Positions 1-8,903 of a DNA stretch of 64,000 bases are shown in pieces. The notes beneath the pieces were generated by a model, which was not told where the DNA came from, ran no database searches, and was given only the letters and a program-made list of their open reading frames with translations. The number at the start of each line of letters is the position of its first letter. Within the stretch, counting starts at the first letter, position 1. This DNA comes from F1-60-MAGs149 sp037133755 (GTDB taxonomy: Bacteria > Actinomycetota > Thermoleophilia > Gaiellales > F1-60-MAGs149). The position numbers and the translations under genes are program-made. Location: the NCBI GenBank assembly GCA_037133755.1, contig JBAXNN010000006.1, positions 53,541-117,540 on the forward strand, written 5' to 3'.

Positions 1-9
1 GCGTAGACG

Positions 10-663
10 TCAGTCTTCGACGATCACAAGCTGGACGTTGCCCGGCCCGTGGACGCCGAGAATCAGCACCTTCTCGATGTCTGCGCTGCGGCTCGGACCC
101 GACTGGAGTGCAAACAGACTGCCGACGTCGGCGAGCACGTCACCGTCGAACAGTTCGTGGAGGCCCCCGACGATCTGGTGTTCGTTGACCACACAGATAT
201 GGGTAGGAGCAATGAGCGCACCCGCGCGACCGGCCCCACGTGCCGTCGTGACAATCGATCCGGTCGCAGCGACAGCCGCAGCGCACCCGGTGACTGTGGC
301 CTGGAGCGCACCTGCGCGAGCACGGTCGGGGGCCACGGACGCGTAATCGTCGACGTCGAGGCCAGCGGCCTCGCAGGCATCCCGAATCGCGCCGGCATGC
401 GCGCCGAGATCCTCGGTGAGCGCGATCCGGATGGCTCCCGCGCTGCCGAGTAATTGCGCGACGCAGTCCCCTACGCCAGCAGCCGAAACCCGCTGCACAC
501 CGGCAGACACCGATTCCGACTCGGCCACCAGACGATCGATGCGTGCCTCACCGTCGCGCAGCTCGGTCGGAGCGTCTGGTGCCTGCCCACGATCTGGGAG
601 GCCAGGGTCATGACCACGCGGCGTCGAGCGGACCGCGGCGAGGAACGATGCGCGGTCCGTCAT
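10..663 (-). CDS. lutC: LutC/YkgG-family lactate utilisation protein
   Basis: Third gene of a lactate-utilisation (LutABC) operon; in characterised bacteria the three proteins form a cytoplasmic iron-sulfur complex oxidising L-lactate to pyruvate. The product is about 217 residues, normal for LutC (LUD domain). Visible landmarks are the Ala/Gly-rich stretch TGCAAAVAATGSIV and the C-terminal region with VNEHQIV and GPSRSADIEKVLILGVHGPG, typical of the family. The ATG at 663 overlaps the stop codon of the upstream iron-sulfur gene (ATGA), which fixes the start; the longer open frame upstream is not used. The cysteine-poor sequence fits LutC, which binds no cluster itself. Function is assigned by family and operon context. 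Confidence 0.88.
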   Translation of the reverse strand: MTDRASFLAAVRSTPRGHDPGLPDRGQAPDAPTELRDGEARIDRLVAESESVSAGVQRVSAAGVGDCVAQLLGSAGAIRIALTEDLGAHAGAIRDACEAAGLDVDDYASVAPDRARAGALQATVTGCAAAVAATGSIVTTARGAGRAGALIAPTHICVVNEHQIVGGLHELFDGDVLADVGSLFALQSGPSRSADIEKVLILGVHGPGNVQLVIVED

Positions 664-2105
664 CGCGATGTCCTCTGCAGAACGAGATCGCGCCCTGCCG
701 TCCATCGTCGCAACCCTGGCACGCGCGCCGAGACCGTGTCGCCGTGGGCAAGCAGCCCGAGGGCCGTGCGACTCACAGCCGTACTGGCGCGGTACAGACG
801 CGGCCTGCTGCAGACCGCCGCCCAGACGGCGAATGAGAGCTGTTCGCCGCGCGGTGCCTGGCCCTCGGCGTCGCGCTGGCGTCGGAGGCCGAGCAGCAGG
901 TCATGCAGAGGAATGCGTACCGGGCAGATGTCGTCGCACGCACCGCAGAGCGTCGTCGCCTGCGCAACCTCTCCACCCTCCTCTTGGCCGCGGAAGAGCG
1001 GCGTGAGGACCGCGCCGATCGGACCGCCATAGACCCAGCCGTAGGCGTGCCCGCCAACCTGCCTGTACACCGGGCAGACGTTCTGACACGCCCCACAGCG
1101 GATGCAGTGCAGTGCCTCCTCGAACTCGCCGCCGAGGAGGGCGCTGCGGCCCGCATCGAGCAAGACGACGTGCGTGCGCTCCGGCCCGTCGGGCTCACCG
1201 TCTCGCCGCGGTCCGCCGGTGACCGACACGTACGTCGTGATCTGCTGACCCGTGCCGTGACCCGTCAACAGGGGCAGGAGCACCGCGAGATCCCGGCGAC
1301 GTGGAATCACCTTCTCGATCCCGACGAGCGCGATGTGCACACGTGGCACGGACGTCGTCAGACGCCCGTTGCCTTCGTTCGTGACGAGCATCACCTCGCC
1401 CGTCTCCGCGATCAGGAAGTTCCCCCCGCTGATGCCACCGTCTGCGGTGAGGAACGCATGCCGGAGTCCGGCGCGGGCGAACGCCGTCAGCGCCTCGGCC
1501 TCGTTGGGGAGATCCTCGCCCGCCATGTCCGAGAACAGGGCATGGACCTCATCCTTGGTGCGATGCAGGATCGGAGCGATCACGTGACCAGGACGATCGC
1601 CCATCGCCTGGACGACGAACTCGCCGAGATCGGTCTCGACCACGTCCACGCCGACGCCCTCGAGGGCCGAGTTGAGCGACACCTCCTCCGACGCCATCGA
1701 CTTGGACTTGACGACGCTCTGGATCGCCTCGTCGACACAGATGCCAGCGATGATGCGACGCGCCTCGGTCTCGTCGGCGGCGAAGTGCACCACGGTGCCG
1801 TTGCCCTCTGCGTTGTCGATCCACTGCTCGAGATAGTCGGGCAGGTTGGCAATCGCGTGCGCGCGAATCTGCTTGGCCTGATCCCGCAGAGCGTCGTGAT
1901 CAACGCCCTCGAACTTGCGCCAGGTCAGCGCCGCGGCGTGGTCCGTCGCCCCGGCGATTGCCTTGCGGGCGAAGGGACGCGCCATCGTGCGGTCGGCGCG
2001 CTCACGGAAGGTGGTGGTCGGCAGCTCGAACGCGCCGGGCTGGTGCGCCGGCGCCGCCCAACCGGGTGGCAGCGGCCTGCCGCCGATGTCTTCCTGCACG
2101 CTCAT
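660..2105 (-). CDS. lutB: LutB-type iron-sulfur lactate dehydrogenase subunit
   Basis: A 481-residue protein of the LutB/YkgF family. The N-terminal two thirds is a LUD domain. Around residues 333-343 lies a ferredoxin-type cysteine set (CIRCGACQNVCPVYR) and near residue 385 a second one (LCGACDDICPVRIP), together supporting two [4Fe-4S] clusters. It starts on an ATG that overlaps the stop of lutA and ends overlapping the start of lutC, so the three are translationally coupled. Known role: electron-transferring subunit of the L-lactate oxidising complex, probably passing electrons towards the quinone pool. Family assignment is secure; the acceptor is not visible from sequence. Confidence 0.92.
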   Translation of the reverse strand: MSVQEDIGGRPLPPGWAAPAHQPGAFELPTTTFRERADRTMARPFARKAIAGATDHAAALTWRKFEGVDHDALRDQAKQIRAHAIANLPDYLEQWIDNAEGNGTVVHFAADETEARRIIAGICVDEAIQSVVKSKSMASEEVSLNSALEGVGVDVVETDLGEFVVQAMGDRPGHVIAPILHRTKDEVHALFSDMAGEDLPNEAEALTAFARAGLRHAFLTADGGISGGNFLIAETGEVMLVTNEGNGRLTTSVPRVHIALVGIEKVIPRRRDLAVLLPLLTGHGTGQQITTYVSVTGGPRRDGEPDGPERTHVVLLDAGRSALLGGEFEEALHCIRCGACQNVCPVYRQVGGHAYGWVYGGPIGAVLTPLFRGQEEGGEVAQATTLCGACDDICPVRIPLHDLLLGLRRQRDAEGQAPRGEQLSFAVWAAVCSRPRLYRASTAVSRTALGLLAHGDTVSARVPGLRRWTAGRDLVLQRTSR

Positions 2106-2836
2106 GCGATTGCCTCGGCCAAGAGCGTGGCCAGATGCACGGCGCGCACCGGACTGCCCTCGCGCGACAGCCGGCCGCCAAGCTGCATCAGACAGCCTGG
2201 ATCGGCTGACACCAGCAGGTCAACGTCCGCCGGCATGAGTTCCTGCAGCTTCGAATCCGCCATCGCGACAGACACCTCGGGATAGCGCACAGCGAACGTC
2301 CCGCCGAACCCGCAGCAGCGTTCGCCGCCGGGCAGCTCGACCAGCTCGACGCCGTCGATCGCGGCCAGCACATCGCGCGGGGCCTGCTTGATGCGCAACT
2401 CGCGCAGCATGTGGCAGCTGTCGTGGTAGGCGACGCGGGCCGTCAGGCGCGGCTGTAGCGACGCGATCGCAGGGGCCTGCTCGGCGAGGAACGACGATAG
2501 CTCGCGGACGCGCTTGGCGATGCGCAAGGCACCTGCAGCGTCGTCGGTCTTGTGAAAGAGCTCGCGCCAGTGCAACCGCACCATGCTTGCGCACGAACCG
2601 GAAGGGACGAGAACCGGGTCGTCGGTACCGTCGTCGAGCGCGCGCAGCGTCGCACGAGCCACAGTCCGCGCCGGGCCATCATGACCGCTGTTGAACGCCG
2701 GCTGGCCGCAGCAGGTGGCGCCTCGCGCCTCGCGCACCGTGAACCCCAGGCGTTGCAGAACGCGATCGGCATCCGCCACCGTTTGCCGGGCGACAACATC
2801 GCCGAGGCAGGTCGGGAACAGGACGACGGTCGGCAC
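2102..2836 (-). CDS. lutA: LutA-type (Fe-S)-binding protein, CCG domains
   Basis: First gene of the lactate operon. It carries the two cysteine-rich CCG signatures of the LutA/GlpC/HdrB group: CCGQPAFNSGH in the first half and CCGFGGTFAV in the second, which in this family bind non-cubane or 4Fe-4S clusters. The open frame extends to 2947, but the first 37 residues have no family match and run through a perfect palindrome. I chose the GTG at 2836 because the product then begins PTVVLFPTCLGD, as LutA proteins do, and a weak -10-like GATCAT lies six bases upstream. GTG at 2872 or 2890 are alternatives. The stop overlaps the lutB start by four bases. Confidence 0.85.
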   Translation of the reverse strand: MPTVVLFPTCLGDVVARQTVADADRVLQRLGFTVREARGATCCGQPAFNSGHDGPARTVARATLRALDDGTDDPVLVPSGSCASMVRLHWRELFHKTDDAAGALRIAKRVRELSSFLAEQAPAIASLQPRLTARVAYHDSCHMLRELRIKQAPRDVLAAIDGVELVELPGGERCCGFGGTFAVRYPEVSVAMADSKLQELMPADVDLLVSADPGCLMQLGGRLSREGSPVRAVHLATLLAEAIA

Positions 2837-2905
2837 CCCGACATGATCAGCGATCGCCTCCCCGGTGTCCACGACGGCGATCCGTCGCACGACGCCAGCC
2901 GCTAC

Positions 2906-2921
2906 AGTGACGCGCGTCACT
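2906..2921. promoter_or_regulatory. Perfect 16-bp palindrome upstream of lutABC
   Basis: AGTGACGCGCGTCACT is identical to its own reverse complement. It lies between lutABC (minus) and the plus-strand gene at 2929, overlapping a TACAGT -10-like hexamer at 2903-2908. Length and position suit a dimeric repressor or activator, but no regulator gene is adjacent within the window. Confidence 0.55.
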
Positions 2922-2928
2922 GACGCTG

Positions 2929-3507
2929 ATGTCAGGACACGGCACAATCACACGTGCGCAACAGCAACACCCACCGCATTGCAGGAAGTTCCGTCATGCA
3001 CTGGGACGCTACGCCGGCCAGCTGTTCGTGGATGACGGCAGCATGCCGCCGTGCCCGTCGACACGGGCGTCCTTGGCGTACGCCGTCGATCTCAATGCCA
3101 CGTACTCGCAGACCTGCGTGGCGTCGGCCCCGTCGTGGATTACTGCGTCGCTGTACACGATCGGCACTGCAACGGTTGCCTTCTGCGGCCCATCCGAAAC
3201 CGTCGGCATCGCCTCCGGCCTCGACATCGGCTCCGTGCTCTTTCCCGGCCAGCCGTCGTCTCAGGTCCGGGACGTGCCGTCGTGCGCCGATTCGCCCCAG
3301 GGTGTCGTGCTCGGCACGCTTCAGGCCGACCGGATCTGCCTCGACTGCACCGTGCCCCCGCAGGTCAAATTCACAGCACCGCAGGGCGCCTTGGTCATCA
3401 TCACGTACTCATCGCCGCCGGGGCTGCCTAACCTCTCGAACGTGCAATTACCTCCCGGCTTGGGGGACATCACAGCGCCTCCGGGCTACCCGACCCTCCC
3501 GCACTAA
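2929..3507 (+). CDS. Hypothetical cysteine-containing protein
   Basis: Not recognised. From about position 3020 onward the frame has strong G/C third positions, so coding is likely there; the first 30 codons look non-coding, and the start may be the GTG at 3028 or ATG at 3043 rather than 2929. The predicted protein is small and polar, with about six cysteines (PCPS, SQTCV, FCGP, SCAD, CLDC) and a Pro/Gly-rich tail rich in PPG and LPP. That composition resembles exported beta-rich proteins, yet no signal peptide is visible in this frame. It is divergent from lutABC and convergent with the acyl-CoA synthetase downstream. It could be a truncated or frameshifted secreted protein. Confidence 0.5.
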   Translation: MSGHGTITRAQQQHPPHCRKFRHALGRYAGQLFVDDGSMPPCPSTRASLAYAVDLNATYSQTCVASAPSWITASLYTIGTATVAFCGPSETVGIASGLDIGSVLFPGQPSSQVRDVPSCADSPQGVVLGTLQADRICLDCTVPPQVKFTAPQGALVIITYSSPPGLPNLSNVQLPPGLGDITAPPGYPTLPH

Positions 3508-3559
3508 GGGGGATCGCGAGGGCTCGCCCACCGAGGTGGACGAGCCCTGGCGTTCCCCC
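3508..3559. terminator. Bidirectional hairpin between convergent genes
   Basis: Strong inverted repeat: AGGGCTCG at 3519-3526 pairs with CGAGCCCT at 3541-3548, an inner CCAC/GTGG extends it, and an outer GGGGGA (3508-3513) pairs with TCCCCC (3554-3559). It sits exactly between two convergent stop codons. There is no clear T tract, so Rho-independent function is inferred from placement. Confidence 0.6.
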
Positions 3560-3590
3560 ACCGTTTCTTCGCAGAACGTCGCGGGGCGGA

Positions 3591-5666
3591 TCAGCGGAGA
3601 TTGACTATTCGCGCGTCCAGCGCCGTAGCGCCGTCGGACGTTGCGCGTAGCGGATTGATCTCCACTTCGGCAATCTCGGGATGCGCGAGCAGCAGGTCGC
3701 CGAGGCGCACTGCGATCTCCGCGACCCTGAAGCAATCGACGGGCTGCTGACCACGGGCGCCGTCGAGGAGCGGGAACGCGCGAAGCGTGCGCATGAGGCC
3801 CGCGAGATGCGCGGGATCGGTCGGCACGGGCGCAATCACCACGTCGTCGAGTACCTCGACGAACACGCCACCGACACCGAGCAGCACAACCGGGCCGAAC
3901 GAGGGGTCGCGCCGCGCCCCCACGACCAGGTCGACGCCGTCGGACGCCGCCATCTTCTCGACCCAGATACCGTCGAGCGCCAAGCCAGAGGCCTCTTCGA
4001 CACGGTGCTTCATCGCCGCAAACGTCTCTGCCGCAATCTCTGCTGACGTCACGCCGAGCACGACGCCACCCGCATCGGTCTTGTGCAATAGCTCCGCGGC
4101 CACGGCCTTCATGGCCGCCGGCGTGCCAACCTCGTCGATTGCCGCAGCAGCCTCGGCCGCGCTTGTCGCCAGACGGCCGGCGGGGAAGGCGATCCCGAGC
4201 TCGCTCAGCACCTCGCGTGCCTCGGGGTAGGCAGGTCGGTCACTCAGCGTGCGCGCCACGACCGGGCCTGGATCGGTGGCGACGACCGTCGGCGGCCGAT
4301 CGAGACGCGTGAGTGCCGTAACGGCCTGCTCGATGCGGGGGAAGACGGGGAGCCCGATCTCGTACATGCGCCGAATCGAGGCGTTGCCACTGGGCTCCTC
4401 CATCGACTGGACCACGACCGGCTTGCCATGCTTCGCAGCAGCGGCGGCGATTGCGTCGACTACCTCGACTTCCGTGCCTTCTGCTTCGGGGTGGTACGCG
4501 CCGTAGCCACCGAAGTACCCCGTCATGACAACTGCATCGACCTCGGGGGCGGCCAGCATCGCATCCACGAGCCCGTGGAAGCACCACAGCATGGATGCGT
4601 CGGCGCCCGCGAGATCCACCGGATTGCCCGGCGGATTGTGCCGCAGGTGGGGCACCAAGGCGGCCTCCGTCTCCTTGCTGAGCTCCGCCATAATCAGCCC
4701 GTACTCGGTGACGACGTCGGCTCCCACCACGCCATGCCCACCGCCATCGGCGACGATGCCGATACGACGCTGACCGAGCGAATAGCCATTGCGGAGCGCC
4801 GCCACGGCATCAACGAACTGGCCGGGGGTATCCACGACGATCGCGCCGGCGTCGCGGCAGATCGCGCGCAACACACGCGACTCGGCGGCAAGGTTGCCGG
4901 TGTGCGATGCAGCCGCGTGGGCGCCGGCTGCCGTGCGACCGCCGGCGAACAGCACCACAGGTTTGATCGCCGCAGCCTCGCGCACGGCGTCGGCGAAGTC
5001 GGCGCCATCCTTCGGCGACTCGACGTAGGCACCAACGACCTTGGAGTCCTCGTGCTGGCCGAGATGCCGAATCACGTCCGCGATGGTGAGGTCGGCCTGG
5101 TTCCCGACGCTGGCGAAGCGGGAGAACCCCAGTCCCTGGTGCTTGAGCAGCAGCGCAACCTCGAGCGCGAGATTCCCGCTCTGCGTCGCGAAGCCCAGGT
5201 CGCCCGAGGGGAACGACCCGCCGTAGGCGTTGAAGTCGGTCGCATCGTTGTACAGGCCAAGGCAGTTCGGTCCGAGGACCACCGCGCCTGCGGCACGTGC
5301 CTCGGCAACGATCGCCTCTTGCATGGCCAGGCCTTCGGGACTCGCCTCGCCGAAGCCAGCGGTGATGATGACCAGCGCCTTGGCGCCCAAGGCGAGCGAC
5401 TGCGTCACGGCCTCCTGCACACCGCCGACGGGCACGACGATCAGCGCGAGATCCACCTGCGCGTGCACGTCGGTGATCGCCTCATGCACCGGCATGCCGT
5501 AGATCTCACCGCCACGGCGATTGACGAGGTACGTCTCACGCTGGTCGCGGGAGTCGGCGAACGACTTGGTCACCCACCCGCCCCACTTCTTCGTATCCGC
5601 CGTGGCGCCGACGAGCAGCACGCTCTTGGGCTCGAACAGCGGCGTGAGGTCGAGCTGCCGGCTCAC
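3591..5666 (-). CDS. ADP-forming acyl-CoA synthetase (acetate-CoA ligase family), fused subunits
   Basis: A single 691-residue chain combining both subunits of the NDP-forming acyl-CoA synthetases. Order: CoA-binding Rossmann domain at the N-terminus (SVLLVGATADTKKWGG), succinyl-CoA-ligase-like region containing the phosphohistidine motif AAASHTGNLA, then the ATP-grasp part (AMKAVAAELLHKTDAGGVVLGV) at the C-terminus. The family converts acyl-CoA, ADP and Pi to acid, ATP and CoA, or the reverse. The GTG at 5666 overlaps the stop of the acyl-CoA dehydrogenase (GTGA), so the longer open frame is rejected. Last gene of the operon. The substrate cannot be read from the sequence. Confidence 0.85.
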   Translation of the reverse strand: MSRQLDLTPLFEPKSVLLVGATADTKKWGGWVTKSFADSRDQRETYLVNRRGGEIYGMPVHEAITDVHAQVDLALIVVPVGGVQEAVTQSLALGAKALVIITAGFGEASPEGLAMQEAIVAEARAAGAVVLGPNCLGLYNDATDFNAYGGSFPSGDLGFATQSGNLALEVALLLKHQGLGFSRFASVGNQADLTIADVIRHLGQHEDSKVVGAYVESPKDGADFADAVREAAAIKPVVLFAGGRTAAGAHAAASHTGNLAAESRVLRAICRDAGAIVVDTPGQFVDAVAALRNGYSLGQRRIGIVADGGGHGVVGADVVTEYGLIMAELSKETEAALVPHLRHNPPGNPVDLAGADASMLWCFHGLVDAMLAAPEVDAVVMTGYFGGYGAYHPEAEGTEVEVVDAIAAAAAKHGKPVVVQSMEEPSGNASIRRMYEIGLPVFPRIEQAVTALTRLDRPPTVVATDPGPVVARTLSDRPAYPEAREVLSELGIAFPAGRLATSAAEAAAAIDEVGTPAAMKAVAAELLHKTDAGGVVLGVTSAEIAAETFAAMKHRVEEASGLALDGIWVEKMAASDGVDLVVGARRDPSFGPVVLLGVGGVFVEVLDDVVIAPVPTDPAHLAGLMRTLRAFPLLDGARGQQPVDCFRVAEIAVRLGDLLLAHPEIAEVEINPLRATSDGATALDARIVNLR

Positions 5667-6856
5667 TGGCAGTCCCTTTGATCGACGGCCAGGGTCGCCG
5701 TGACGCCGCGCTTGACGAGTGCATTCGCCACGATCACCCGCTGGATCTCGGATGTTCCCTCCCAAATGCGGTCGACACGCAACTCGCGCAAGAGCCGCTC
5801 AGCGGCATTCCGGCGCATGTACGCGCGCCCGCCCCACGTCTGGACGGCGCGATCGGCACACACGTAGGCGCGCTCGCTGGCAAACAGCTTGGCCATGCTG
5901 GCCCGCGCGTGGACGAGCTTGGGCGCGGCACCGTCGTCGAACATCTGCGCACACTGGTACGTCAAGAGACGCGCCGCAACGCAATCGGCCGCCGAGTCCG
6001 CAAGCGGAAAGCTGACGCCCTGAAACTCCATGATCGGTTGGCCAAACTGCTGGCGCTCAGTTGCCCAGCCGACGGCCTCATCGAGCAGCCGCTGCATAGC
6101 GCCGACGCACCGCGCGGCGATGTGGATGCGCTCCTCCACGAACCACGCGTGCTGCCCCGCATCACCCTGACCGATCTGGGCCGGACCACCGAGGACGGCC
6201 GACTCGTGTACGACGCAGTCGAGGCGGTACGTGGGATGCCCATCGGGGAAGACGTGCGTGAACAGCGGGTCGTCGATGATCTCGACGCCGGGACACGGCA
6301 GATCGATCAGAAAGAGGGTCGGCAGCAGATTGCCACCGTCGATGACGTTCGCCATCACGATCAGGAAGTCGGCGTGGTCGCCACTCGTGACGAACCACTT
6401 CTCGCCACGGATGCGGAACCCGCCATCGACACGCTCGGCAATTGCCTTGATGCCCGATGCGTCGGAGCCCGCGTCGCGCTCCGTGACGGCGTAGGCGTCA
6501 GCGCGATCCCCGGCGAGGGTCGGCTTGAGATACGCGTCAATCTGCTCCGGTGTTCCGAGGGCGAGCACGTTGTACCCACCGCCCATCAGCCACCAGAGAC
6601 CGTTCGTGACGCGCCCAAGCTCCTCGTGGACGATGACGTGCTCCATCATCTTCCAGCCCTGTCCGCCGTGCTCGACGGCATGATTGCCGCCGATCAGGCG
6701 CAGCTCGCGCGCCAGCCGTCGGATCTCGGCCTTGACCTCCGCGGGCACAACACCACCGGCTTCCTCCGCTGCCACCTCGTGCGGCAGGAGGGCGTCGGCA
6801 AAGGTCCGCGCGCGGTCGCGCAGATCCTGCTGCTCGGGGGTCAACGAGAAGTCCAC
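5663..6856 (-). CDS. Acyl-CoA dehydrogenase
   Basis: A 397-residue acyl-CoA dehydrogenase of normal length. Signatures include the FAD/substrate loop AYAVTERDAGSDASG, the KWFVTSGDHADF strand, and near the C-terminus RIWEGTSEIQR, whose glutamate (about residue 366) occupies the catalytic-base position of the medium-chain-type family. It catalyses alpha-beta dehydrogenation of an acyl-CoA with transfer of electrons to ETF. It starts on GTG ten bases after the stop of one acyl-CoA synthetase and its stop overlaps the start of another, so activation and dehydrogenation steps are encoded together. Chain length and branching of the substrate are unknown. Confidence 0.92.
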   Translation of the reverse strand: MDFSLTPEQQDLRDRARTFADALLPHEVAAEEAGGVVPAEVKAEIRRLARELRLIGGNHAVEHGGQGWKMMEHVIVHEELGRVTNGLWWLMGGGYNVLALGTPEQIDAYLKPTLAGDRADAYAVTERDAGSDASGIKAIAERVDGGFRIRGEKWFVTSGDHADFLIVMANVIDGGNLLPTLFLIDLPCPGVEIIDDPLFTHVFPDGHPTYRLDCVVHESAVLGGPAQIGQGDAGQHAWFVEERIHIAARCVGAMQRLLDEAVGWATERQQFGQPIMEFQGVSFPLADSAADCVAARLLTYQCAQMFDDGAAPKLVHARASMAKLFASERAYVCADRAVQTWGGRAYMRRNAAERLLRELRVDRIWEGTSEIQRVIVANALVKRGVTATLAVDQRDCQ

Positions 6857-6866
6857 AGTGCTCCGT

Positions 6867-8903
6867 TCAGTCGTCGCTGAGGACGATCAGTCCGTCGAGC
6901 GCGACGCCGGCGCCGTCGCGGATGACGAGGGGGTTGACGTCGATCTCCGACACGCGAGGGAAGTCATGGGCGACACGGCCGAGAGCAACGAGGGTCTCCG
7001 CCACGATGGCGATCTCCGCGTCGGCGAGCCGGTGCCCCAACGGACCGACGGAACGCACGAGGCGTTCTGCGTCGGCCTGCGAGATCGGTCCGAGCCCCGC
7101 GCGCGCGGTGTCACCGACGGCCTCGGCCCACGAGCCACCCACGCCGACCACCACAACCGGTCCGTAGAGCGGATCGCGCACGAGTCCGCAGAGGACCTCG
7201 GCGCCTCCGCGAATCTCCTCGCAGACGAGCACTGGAGCTCCGATCTTCTCTGCGGCCGCGGCGGCGCGCTCGGGGTCGGTGCAGCCCAGAATCACGCCGC
7301 CGTACTTCTCCTTGTGCGCCGGGCCATCGACCTTGACGACGACGGTGGCGCCGATCTCGGTCGCGGCCGCATGCGCCTCTGCAGGGTTGGCGGCACGGAT
7401 CTCTTGCGGAGCGCGAACGCCGTAGCGGCCGAGCACTGCCTTCGCATCGGCCTCCGCCAGATGCCCGGCTTCGCGCTCGAGCTCGGGGCAGGCCGGCGTC
7501 TCCCAGGGTGCGGGCGCCTCCGGCTTCGTGGGGCGCCACTGCGCAGCCCGTGCGATGGCGCGCATGCCCATCCCGGCGCCGATCAGGACCGGCACACCAC
7601 CACGCGCCGCGTTGAGGACGGCGGTGTCCGACGGATCGGAGACGGCGGTCGAGAGCACCGCGCAGAACGCATCGGTCTCGAGCGCGATGTCGGCCATCGT
7701 CGTGCACGCATGCTCGGCGTTATCGCGCTCGCCGTTCGTGAACCGCCAGGACTGGTCGATGTTGATGACGACGTTGTCGACGTCCGGATGCTGGGCACAG
7801 CGACGCACGATGTCGGGGACGATCTCCTCCGGCTCGCCGAACGCCCAGTAGTCGATCGGGTTGTGCACGCCATGGAAGGGCCACGCCGCGTCGATGTCGG
7901 CGGCGAGGTCCGCAGGCAGCGTCATCAAGGGCATACCTGCGGCGTCGGAGACGTCGGCAACCAGCTCCGCCTCACCGCCCGAGTTGGTCAGCAGCACCGT
8001 GCGAAGGCCACGAGGGCGGCGCGGCGTTCCGAGCACTTCCAACTGCTCGAGCCAATCGCCGTAGTCGTCCACCCGGATCGCGCCGTAGGAGCGACAGAGC
8101 GCGTCGAACGACTGGTCAGAGCCCACGATCGCGCCCGTGTGGGCCATGGCGTTACGCGCCGCAACCTCAGAACGTCCCACCTTCAGAATCACGACGGGCT
8201 TGCCGGCATCGGAGGCGCGCTCCAGCGCCGCACGAAACGCAGCGGGACGGCGAACTGCCTCAAGGAACAGGCCGATCGCGCGCGTGCGCTCGTCCTCGAC
8301 GTGAAACGCCAGCCAGTCCGCTGCGTCACGGCTGGTCTCCGACCCGATCGAGACAACACTGCGAAAGCCGACGCGTGGGCCGAGGGCGAGCACCGCCTCC
8401 CCGATCGAGCCGGATCCGACAATGGCAGCGACGCCGCCGTCGCGGAAGCCCGGACAGATGGTGCCCATCCACGGCGATGGTCGCTCGGGAACGGCGATGC
8501 CCATGCAGTTAATGCCGACGCACACGGCGTCAGCAGCGTTCAGCCGCTCACGGACGGCGGCACGGGCGATGTCGCCCTCTTCCCCCGCCGCCTCGGCCCC
8601 GAGTCCGGGAATCGAGAACACGCGGTGGCCAGCGGCAATGGCTTCGTCGAGCGCAGGCACGATCGTGCGGGGGCCGAGGGCGATCGACACGACGTCGGGG
8701 GTAAACGGCACGTCGGCGATGCTCGGCACGCAGCGATGCCCCGCAGCCTCCTCGCGCTTCGGGTGCACGCCGATGACCTCGCCGCCGTGGGCGCTGAGGT
8801 TCTGCAGCAGCGTGTAGCCGGGCCCGCGATCCGAAGCACCGACGACCGCCGCGCGGCGAATGTCGAGCAGCGGTGCGAAGTCGGTGCGCAGGGCGTCGGT
8901 CAT
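6867..8903 (-). CDS. Second ADP-forming acyl-CoA synthetase, fused subunits
   Basis: A 678-residue paralogue of the synthetase at the end of the operon, clearly diverged from it. It has the CoA-binding start (AAVVGASDRGPGYTLLQNL), the histidine loop as AMAHTGAIVGSDQ instead of SHTG, and a C-terminal ATP-grasp part (TVVVKVDGPAHKEKYGGVILG). The ATG at 8903 overlaps the stop of the small upstream gene (ATGA). Two such synthetases in one operon suggests two different acids, for example substrate and product, each activated or used for ADP phosphorylation. Family is clear; specificity is not. Confidence 0.85.
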   Translation of the reverse strand: MTDALRTDFAPLLDIRRAAVVGASDRGPGYTLLQNLSAHGGEVIGVHPKREEAAGHRCVPSIADVPFTPDVVSIALGPRTIVPALDEAIAAGHRVFSIPGLGAEAAGEEGDIARAAVRERLNAADAVCVGINCMGIAVPERPSPWMGTICPGFRDGGVAAIVGSGSIGEAVLALGPRVGFRSVVSIGSETSRDAADWLAFHVEDERTRAIGLFLEAVRRPAAFRAALERASDAGKPVVILKVGRSEVAARNAMAHTGAIVGSDQSFDALCRSYGAIRVDDYGDWLEQLEVLGTPRRPRGLRTVLLTNSGGEAELVADVSDAAGMPLMTLPADLAADIDAAWPFHGVHNPIDYWAFGEPEEIVPDIVRRCAQHPDVDNVVINIDQSWRFTNGERDNAEHACTTMADIALETDAFCAVLSTAVSDPSDTAVLNAARGGVPVLIGAGMGMRAIARAAQWRPTKPEAPAPWETPACPELEREAGHLAEADAKAVLGRYGVRAPQEIRAANPAEAHAAATEIGATVVVKVDGPAHKEKYGGVILGCTDPERAAAAAEKIGAPVLVCEEIRGGAEVLCGLVRDPLYGPVVVVGVGGSWAEAVGDTARAGLGPISQADAERLVRSVGPLGHRLADAEIAIVAETLVALGRVAHDFPRVSEIDVNPLVIRDGAGVALDGLIVLSDD

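Noticed and set aside
903..2285. 460-residue plus-strand open frame
   Set aside because: Lies antisense to lutB, whose iron-sulfur motifs and operon overlaps are unambiguous; Arg/Asp-rich composition is typical of high-GC antisense frames.
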